Assembly: GCA_905221605.1 (NCBI GenBank)
Contig: CAJNDS010002335.1
Span: 532,887-596,886, forward strand
DNA from: Symbiodinium natans
Lineage: Eukaryota; Sar; Dinophyceae; Suessiales; Symbiodiniaceae
Direction of reading: 5' to 3'
Length of the DNA stretch: 64,000 nt
The notes under the pieces were generated by a model, which was given only the letters and a program-made list of their open reading frames with translations, did not search any database and was not told the origin of the DNA. A program made the position numbers and the translations under genes. This document shows, one piece after another, positions 61,001-64,000 of the stretch (the first letter of the stretch is position 1; the number at the start of each line of letters is the position of its first letter).

Positions 61001-61458
61001 CTGAGAGTTTTTTGGTCTTAGGGTGCCAGGGTTGGGAGGTTTTCAGATTTCAAGGCTTAGGGGCTCAGGGATGTTAGTTCTGAAGTGATGCTTGACCCCA
61101 AATTGTGAAGTCTTAAAGTGCGAAAAAGAAGCCCACAACATCCTGGAGCCCACCTACACCTGTGCTCGGTCTTCCAAGAAGTCGATTCGGTTTATTAGGG
61201 TTTAGGGTTTAGGGTTTAGGGTTTAGGGTGTAGGCGTTGGAGTCTGGGGTCTTTAGGATGTAGGGCTTAGGCTGCAGGATTTATAGGCTTTAGACACCTT
61301 AGGACCCTAAACCCTAAACCCTAAACCCTAAACCCTAAACCCCACACCGGCCCAAACCCCAAACCCCAAACTACGAAACAATGAATTCTTGGGGCCGCGC
61401 GGTCGCCTCTTAAAGACCCACAAGGACTCCCTGGCGCCTGTGGCAAAGAAGCTGGAGG
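46057..61458 (+). CDS. PGK: Phosphoglycerate kinase, N-terminal exons (gene continues past window)
   Basis: Glycolytic/Calvin-cycle kinase transferring phosphate between 1,3-bisphosphoglycerate and ADP. Exons: 46057-46101 (MTSMSLSKKTVSDLD; the second ATG at 46066 is also possible); 46412-about 46453 (VKDKRVLMRVDFNVP, with the conserved RVDFNVP substrate motif); about 46980-47028 (MDKEGNITNTQRIVF); 48001-48064 (AGAIPTIKVALDKGAKSVVL plus Met); 60551-60588 (HMGRPDGKPNKK, the conserved HLGRPDG loop); 61425-about 61458 (DSLAPVAKKLEE). The joins rebuild about 100 residues of the PGK N-domain. Donors are mostly GC (46102, 47029, 48065) and one GA (60589). No transit peptide is seen, so a cytosolic form is likely. 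The fourth intron is 12.5 kb and carries an antisense LINE. The remaining C-terminal two-thirds is not in the window. Confidence 0.88.
46540..46712. repeat. GGGCTTATA minisatellite in a PGK intron
   Basis: About 18 units of GGGCTTATA/GGGCTTATT/GGGCTTAAG. The Lys/Pro/Tyr frame on minus is an artefact. Confidence 0.9.
47743..47995. repeat. CCCCAAA heptamer array in a PGK intron
   Basis: About 28 units of CCCCAAA (with CCCCAAC at the left end), grading into CCCTAAA before the exon at 48001. It is a homogenised sequence variant of the telomere-type heptamer. Pro/Asn/Lys frames over it are artefacts. Confidence 0.95.
48245..57478 (-). CDS. LINE ORF2: RNase H, endonuclease, reverse transcriptase, C2H2 fingers (3077 aa)
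   Basis: The enzyme of target-primed reverse transcription. Residues 1 to about 1580 match no family I know but hold recurring strands of the form hydrophobic-D-x-R (see findings). RNase H about 1590-1735: TDGS, SAEIQ, TDNS and HAGNPFNELAD supply the D-E-D-(H)-D set. APE-type endonuclease about 1823-2085: SYNVQSL, MQETR, VDANAQVG, HRIDYI and IDHYPV. Reverse transcriptase about 2330-2750: KNGKAPGPN, LDVASAYY (motif A), GTRPGD (motif B) and WADD in place of YADD (motif C, about 2622). The C-terminus has a C2H2 finger (CHQCSRRF...HLFAQH, about 2930-2950) and a second Cys/His cluster (about 2960-2985). RNase H lies before the endonuclease, not after the RT as in the I clade. The ATG at 57478 overlaps the end of ORF1. 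No stop or frameshift is present. Confidence 0.9.
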   Translation of the reverse strand: MAPAPYTLRPEAAHSPNLPNGLWLPAGFQHADLVTLARAGMQHRQFAFFDLVDHVRTRPFGATWGLVDAIRDAIQATRAGPIGRVRVLRTPFAALPSLQIVLEPVGTAPDWVVLPIDARAASGIFCCVLAPQAATGFAYMYQATQACPAIPEGAHRFVAQGRWSLHRSDGGRAGAFEAPVIDDDATLTLDTRCADGHASSDSQAESLSLDSTASSTTASSGTDALGGSAPFAVLFRPDDHPVELEVVFHAIGHHPWRHSFHRTVTSDEIARHAANRMLRATGQRAWKITLMPRQPCVAEVHLHVLVLSTASSACPFLLDARRIFGSQLASIRLLEATPGIAGDPYGLISAAESFLHESGLAETTWAWHATSHRAAALVVPAFSGLTAAVEDALHIALQFPGLRQSVLRLSSMELPTCTSTTTTTTGVPTDEPFNFMVAPPRRTVARLGIPSASGTGIVVEVTLAWEAELQTIMHRLVQQAVVQQVLPAGHSIAVSQTQPEALASHRELLFFLVPPQPDPETCFIWVDLRPAASLAFVRINQIAGPSSVPIDRLNLRALYVNGHRWDAPCALREGDLVSASIVPQAPDTRPPDLVADLVSGLQAAFVPLPLPTDINRGLEPALDLEITSAFHWESAIAARMRSLGFVRGRTFFVLIGPGMAYTASLGEDRPTLTAVADWAETWLGTWSFPRKIFDARQQHRGRWVFVAVPATMEPREHYVHIVDHRPALAAYVVPHGCTPAHLACLVPLESTTRGRPVPGAPYFAAFWPAWDPADSVFLGLRNPPTQPAQGTETGQHHLRWRRRAFISCPNVPPSAYGRPSNRRLDYSPNSEGGASSSNNPHVGSTTGTTTAVFVPPRRLAFSIVTGPAIACREVQEVSIPHLTQDLADMLEAHILHNRAPRQGALRLAQVFPCHTNYCEVVILWHPMDLDIQVVIDSRAARGGLRHVAVDADQDPIALVDPRFLGAGACVYINGIPHEAFRGLLQDGDMITVSSRALPIPALSRTALFRKWPCLGLLAIDIPTPNPYLMHDATARLLELQRAMQDALEHRAIRLGFWLVPSREAIIYNRCRGEVLLHVQGRLPASLHQVQEAIGLIDEWRDIREVRDLRAMSQDAALFMARDGFELRMCWHLVPVPYSLQEFLVWPVDADNVDRAALLPTSAHLSVVPTLRPTHGHIHSLQRRDSNRGGQGTSLLQIPNAELTARRPPSPCSALAAQAPPARYRLCLQEFDPDAQAHDMHHPALPEGLGSLVSCRADHLTAQRSQVLQISPGHFDDAIDRAFLAGIRNTLALNDAPLRRCTIFDARRHHAIRYFDPAGRPEFLVADILASAPEPVRVLHFVQSNIPGFPTPQFILTFASALPGWLTIPVDGRALGHGLCTLNVCPGISWTALGESLTEDCQTATDCSQLGSDVTARAASDQLILRTATEQLPNPLPQLLETIEWIRASGRPPPPPIPAVETPRSGQEPVQQPSVSIPTDAPEQGRRDCAVMKQNRSSTAMPPQTTAAIACVATPFGRRHVPSAKPVAICIADALPASTEPLQQVKDAMRDVQYPWLQFWERDISVVPDVSPGMQAYFRRLKPLCAPPVRVHVFTDGSFETPKGIASAGWAVVVVLETLSEGTSAYHLMGFRGGSTTDFAKQAIGAEFSSYSAEIQAAIVACTWFLSVPPDCPVHLWTDNSAVFQIINGTASPGSPSETLSLPERLRCLAHLVQACKHSLTAGWLPGHAGNPFNELADRAAKAASKNQMPTQMLPKTLWRVVASPYLPWMWMLPGAASDLPSLEQIIQGQYEPADLVPADCFPVNPADEAKEVKMTADVRVALHFISYNVQSLLTCREIVLQQLIDRHVTVCGMQETRARTASQCQSRHFFEFASAAVNGEGGCSLLFARNLPYAKVKGKALHFSKDHFRCVLADHRRIAVTVTAPHCTMLCLVAHAPHSGASHCEIREWWDKLHRDVLPFTKDRQCIGFVDANAQVGSVTDDSVGNHAAALENFSGECFRDWMGRFQLFAPSTFFNRAGACVPTAAEPTWTSPKGTQHRIDYIALPQSWQMSHLAPMVCEDFVTMTIDHYPVSVKCDMQLIANTAKPGSKGLGLPLEPDALPEEAKHVLLGAIQHLPLHPWHQNVHKHTQSVYDAIRLAAQDAKLAAPRARKCRPFLSDTSKFWLESERAMGRAVRTFNRLFRRAQLGACMRAWRGQTPFRTREGWSVAQVQLMRQRAVHLRGFLQSKLKHSVAADKALFIQARFGRIQRAAQPFDSKAFFKAISALRPPGKRVRKPFQPLIVDPDRADAGPVDLAITQRTHFAQLEAGISTTSEEYLEAANSRYQNPRPLGTFRLQDLPSLFELERSLRSAKNGKAPGPNAIPEWVWKLDVPAAARAFYPIFLKAHVRLCEPIQFKSTALIAMFKGKGAMTCVHNFRAIALMDGPGKQLRKGVRRELVAALPENDLMQGGIPGSLLQAAHHVVRTYVSLASHAQTSSAVLFLDVASAYYRVLRQSLWESGPEDDAALCTLLARLQVAPDAVHEVCGWLHQANLLQQAPPHTSRLVREFLSGTFFQMRGAPGTIATGAGTRPGDAIADLLFALVQADFLRNVQRRLRQEGLTEDPLQSRAGLDNMLLSPVWADDTAMLFADGSASALMPKIRSVLTVVHECFLTRGMQPNYSKGKTELLLSFRGKGAPALRRRVHVRDGGTLCFLDKEQRQIVVGCVRSYLHLGGRIEDRPSVLADVVQHIASGLRQIKPLARPFLRNPLIPLESRKLCLQSLALTAACCTSATWGPMTIHERDAWRKGYTTMHRLLGRDDRWTGKPSLPGEAAVCRHFGCPSPVAFLRGQRLLHFSRIVPGHHTLYALMRADLAFGDVAWLSLLRQDLDWLALNARVPAWAIEDFPNGALRWAVEQPVAIRSAVKKALRSVDKGTHEPLWQKGEEEGPLRECPFACHQCSRRFPTKQTLSAHLFAQHRLRCQASEYAAGTACSVCLTQFWTNRRLCRHLQHDSTVCLTRMVEHDFRSTGFVPLKDSELCQSLPAVRLSGPLLPLARPLEEIANEIVDSAEFAERLSQGWHSPAVARWLEASAALHT
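57435..59510 (-). CDS. LINE ORF1 protein (691 aa), probable RNA-binding partner
   Basis: ORF1 proteins of LINEs bind element RNA. This one has an Arg-rich N-terminus; a Cys cluster near residues 85-110 (WKCSYS...YCGKCGGHW) resembling a degenerate zinc ribbon; a basic Gly/Lys run (GKGKGKEKGGKDG, about 150-170); a Pro/Thr linker; a long coiled coil about 235-410 (KALLDSMQKDDAQVAAKSLH onwards); a basic RRKK patch; and a globular C-terminal third without a known fold. The ATG at 59510 is the first in frame. An overlapping frame (59724-59242) also runs over its start but has poorer composition. Its end overlaps ORF2 by 44 nt, suggesting coupled re-initiation or frameshifting. Confidence 0.75.
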   Translation of the reverse strand: MWFANIPGPTRRQCEPASHRRQRRSRTRARTLLRTFLDTEVGAPEQIQAAIHVLQGHHSGSVLPGRAQALLNSQAEMAQTTNGPWKCSYSRQNVKAQAQYCGKCGGHWSTSQEVAPYYHWERPAPPWQDSQSQRWKSPRRKNAHSPRRPGNGKGKGKEKGGKDGQSGRDGHRPEGKGKQQGHPPPLSALPAPPTSTVVACPKATATTSPSQPSPEKQQLEALVQSLSKVRENIPMETKALLDSMQKDDAQVAAKSLHRAVAAQANAKQHLAKVRAEREQYLGAWLTYIEQVTDMMDKQLSEQEAVLDGYAEAEIQWAQALQTATTDLNRLVADAPPGTTEQEEATIEESEAMVVSAVETENRMAVEKEQYRASAAMLKGALATVRAKAAERVESAKRDGSRTPRRKKPGSCGPQRRGGRQGTRCRTPWWGLCMSQLVMQGPNELRFGVEHHVPDLSIRHATDFVSPWIATFLGCQLEFEVSLQQCCCDERHTYLPDPRLQEDEAQTYVQPPAEPSITLAAWNALHFPSVQQIEEGCIVHSEQKEATSFVAKEPPRSNRHVQSHALALQVSFADTTPQSVTLRVPVVCLLARWRRDLNRIFRPTVPSVFADPVLTVRPCLEQCVSPPCSSPELAYRVDVRLFPGPSDVTQAIAATNKIRTKDPITCPLMQQVPVLSDEVGPCTIHLAPRSGP
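59511..59863 (-). promoter_or_regulatory. 5' untranslated/promoter region of the LINE
   Basis: About 350 bp between the heptamer flank and ORF1. On the minus strand it starts GGCGTTGTGGTTCGAGCAGG. It holds two similar segments (CCAGGGCGAAACCAGATCAG and CCAGGGCGGACCAGGTCAG on plus at 59629 and 59750), possibly a promoter duplication. No promoter motif can be named. Confidence 0.4.
59864..60396. other. PGK intron segment between LINE and family B element
   Basis: Contains heptamer arrays at 59865-59900 and 60058-60103, and non-repeat DNA without a convincing exon. GGGCCTAGGAGGCTTTAG-GCTCTTGGGTC (60340-60373) recurs in related form at 62237-62272. Confidence 0.5.
60397..60524. mobile_element. 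Small inverted-repeat element, family B, copy 2
   Basis: A 128-bp segment starting GTAGTTTCATGGACCC and ending GGGACCATGTAACTAC. It matches 16308-16437 in ends and interior (GGGCCCTT, GGGTATGTA). It lies 26 bp before the PGK exon at 60551, inside the intron. Confidence 0.75.
60741..60834. repeat. TTTAGGG array in a PGK intron
   Basis: About 13 perfect units in the intron between the exons at 60551-60588 and 61425. Confidence 0.95.
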
Positions 61459-64000
61459 AGCTTAGGGCTTTCGGGCTTGGCGTGCTAAGCTCAGGGTTTA
61501 GGGTTTAGGGTTTAGGGTTTAGGGTTTAGGGTTTAGGGTTTAGGGTCTAGGGTTTAGGGTTTAGGGTGTAGGGTTTAGGGTTGAGGATTTAGGGTTTAGG
61601 GTTTAGGGTTGAGGACTTATGGTTTGGGGAAGATGAGGACGAACCCCAAAACCTAGACCCTACACCAGCCGCACCTTCTATCCCTACCTGAACCCTTATA
61701 TCGCCCCTACCCTGAAACAAAGTCGCCACAACACGGCCCCGATGACGCCCTGCCAAGGGCCCTGATAGGGATCCTCCTGTGGCCGCGCCGCGTAACGCAC
61801 GGGGTTCTTAAACAAAGGAAGGAGGGTGTCGAACTCCCCTTCGGGGAGGGTTCTTGAGAGATACCAGGTACCTACTTCCCTACTTCCCAGATTCAAGCCT
61901 GAAGCCTAAACCCCCTAAAGCCCTCAAAGCCCTAAACCCTCTCTTTCAAAACCTCCTACACCCCAATCCCTCTAACCCCTAAACCTAAACCCTAAATTCC
62001 AATTCCTAAGCCCTGAGCCCGGAAGCCTTAGCCCCCCCCCCCCCACCCCACCTCCACAAAAAGGGAGGGGACTTTGCAGTGTGGGTGCTTCTTGGGTCTT
62101 CGGTCCGATTCGCAGGGAGCTTTAAGGCTTAATATTTGCCGGGGGAGGGGGGGGGTGGGTTAGGGTTTAGGGTTTAGGGAATAGTCCTAAACCCTAAACC
62201 CTAAACTTTGGGGCAATGCCCGTGTGAGTCTTCAGGCCTAGAGAAGTCTTTAGCGTTTGGGCTCTTGGGTCGTTCGGGCTTGAGGGTTTGGCGTTCAGGG
62301 CTTTTTGGGGTTTTGGGTTTGTAAAGGTTGAAGCGTTTAGTGCTCTTGAGGTTCTGAGGAAGGATGCCAAGGTGCAGGAGAGGGGGGATTTACAGCTAAA
62401 CCTGAAAGAACCCTAGCCCTAAACCCTAAACCCTTTCAACCCTATAAGCCCGCAAAAAGCCCTAAATTTTGAGGTCTGTGAGTGCAAAAGCTTCATGTGG
62501 TCAGGGGTATCCTTCGAGCTTCGCGCAGCCGCTTGAGCTTTTGAAGGCAAGTGTGTCCGACATCTTAAACCCTAAGCCCTGAACCCTAAACCCAAGTAAG
62601 CAACTCCTTAGCCTTCAAACCCTAAATCCTGAACCCTAAACCCCTTCTCAGCACCCCAGACCCTAGACCCCCGTAAGCCCCTCTGAAGATCCTACACCCC
62701 CCCTAAGCCCCTTTAAGCACCTCGAAACCCCTAAACCTTTCAAACCTTTGAAACCCCTAAAGACCTTCAACCCTAAACCCTAAACCCTAAACCCCTAGAG
62801 ACCCGAAGCACCTAAAGGCCCTAAGCCCTCAATCCCAGGATCTCCACACAAGTCCGCACATCCTTCCTATCTCGGCTCCGGCTGGGTGACAGAGAGCCGT
62901 CACTCCAACTACCCCAGCAATAACCTGCCTTATGGCCCTGCTTAAACCCTAAACCCTAAACCCTAAATTACCTGTGAGAACTCTCTCCTTTAGTCCCTTG
63001 AGTTGCGGCTTTCTGGGCCCAGCGGGCGTCGACATGGCACTCTATACATACGGGATCCTGGCCATCGCCACGCGCCTTGGCCGGCAGCAGGGTGGTCTTG
63101 CACAGCTCCATCAGGGCCAGGTGGTATAGGGTTTACTTAGGGGGGTTTGGTGGTGCAGGGCTCAGGGTACCCTAAACCCTGAACCCTGAAGCCTAAACCC
63201 TCAACCCCAAACCCGAAACCCTAAAGCCTAGACCCTAAAGCCTAAACCTAAACCCTAAACCCTGACCCTAAATGGCTCAGTAGGTGTTAGGGCAAAACAC
63301 ACGGGCCGAGGTGGGAGCTTGCCAAGGCCCTGGGATCACCTCTGCGTGTCTTGGATTCAGTGGCTTCCTTTCGGGTGTGAAATTCAGGGTTTAGGGTTTA
63401 GGGTTTCTCGAAAGCTTCGTAGCATGCGAGCGGCAGCTATGACCCGAGGCCATCTAACACTTTTCTTCCACCCCACGCTGTCTCAGGCAGCAAAACCACC
63501 CTAACCTATGCTCACAGAAACTAACGACGACATCCGCCAGATCCCGTGTTAATACTTGGGGAGATTGGGCGGGCGATGGGGTGGCGTCTTGATTACTAGG
63601 GGACGGTGTAGATCAGATTCCAGCACCGACAAGAAACTCTCACACCTTTTCACCCAAAAAGTCTCAAAGGTTTGGGGTCTGGGCTTCGGGTTTGGGGTCG
63701 AAGCCTCTTGTACTATTATACTTATAATACAAAATAAAAAAAAAACATTAAAATAACTATACAAGATATATCAACCCTTCGTAAGGTGAGATCTGCATCG
63801 CAGCCATCTGCCTTGGCGCCATGTGGGCTGCTGTGCTGATGGAGAAGGCCAATCGGGGAGGGCTTTGAAGCCCAGTGCAGGGTTTAGGGCTCCGGCTCTT
63901 GGGGTTTGTGCCCCAAACCCCAAACCCCAAACCTCAAACCCCAAACCCCAAACCCCAAACCTCAAACCCCAAACCCCAAACCCTGAACCCTGAACCCTAA
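61459..64000. other. Probable PGK intron DNA, repeat-rich
   Basis: Heptamer arrays (61494-61618, 62158-62182, 62771-62795, 63384-63404, 63911-64000 as CCCCAAA/CCCCAAACCT), poly-C (62033-62044) and unidentified open stretches. On plus, 63014-63110 reads PAGVDMALYTYGILAIATRL and 63786-63858 reads EICIAAICLGAMWAAVLMEK. Neither fits PGK. They could be exons of a nested or following gene or chance. No later PGK exon is recognised. Confidence 0.4.

Noticed and set aside
63900-64000. A chromosome end suggested by the heptamers at the window edge
   Set aside because: Similar arrays occur throughout the window between exons, in both orientations, and PGK must continue beyond the edge. Nothing marks a terminus.
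64-64000. CRISPR arrays, bacterial operons, ribosome binding sites, rRNA and tRNA genes
   Set aside because: The repeats are short heptamers without unique spacers, genes are intron-split, and no cloverleaf with A/B boxes or rRNA sequence was recognised by eye.

Overview
The window looks like nuclear DNA of a dinoflagellate, most likely in or near the Suessiales (Symbiodinium/Polarella group). The lineage is inferred, not proven. Three things suggest it. (1) Degenerate telomere-type heptamers, TTTAGGG/CCCTAAA, are scattered through almost the whole 64 kb. (2) Genes are cut into very short exons whose introns begin with GC or GA as often as GT, as known in dinoflagellates. (3) Large retroelements sit inside the heptamer arrays. 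Most long open frames outside the two retroelements are repeat artefacts. The real host genes appear as 40-130 bp exon islands between heptamer arrays.

Layout. 1-4560: low-repeat DNA with exon-like islands I cannot identify. 4575-5320: a large TG/TGTGTC satellite. 5946-14670: a complete LTR-type element with 287-bp direct terminal repeats, a half-tRNA-Met type primer site, a polypurine tract and a CCCTA target duplication. It encodes one giant protein (WW, S1-like, SAM-like and six CCCH fingers) and has no recognisable pol. 17411-32561 (+): a voltage-gated K+ channel gene (S1 to S6, TVGYGD filter) ending in two EF-hands; one intron carries a 2.2-kb terminal-inverted-repeat element. 32562-41016: heptamer arrays, poly-C tracts and unidentified exon-like islands. 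41017-44416 (+): a nearly complete gene for a probably secreted PQQ/BamB-like beta-propeller protein. 46057 to beyond 61458 (+): the 5' part of a phosphoglycerate kinase gene. Its fourth intron (12.5 kb) contains an 11.7-kb LINE-type retrotransposon in antisense (48155-59863), with ORF1 and a 3077-residue ORF2 whose domain order is RNase H, endonuclease, reverse transcriptase, C2H2 fingers. 61460-64000: more intron-like repeat DNA.

The three host genes all point the same way, and their joins rebuild uninterrupted conserved protein sequence (for example pore helix to filter, EF-hand loop, PGK N-terminus), so the islands are real exons. The main biological signal is the link between telomere-type repeats, introns and mobile elements. 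One channel intron is mostly a TTTAGGG array flanked by a 12-bp direct repeat of exon sequence. Another is flanked by a near-identical 13-15 bp repeat. Small inverted-repeat elements end at or near splice sites, and both large retroelements lie in CCCTAAA arrays. This suggests that heptamer arrays and small inverted-repeat elements are involved in intron gain and act as landing sites.
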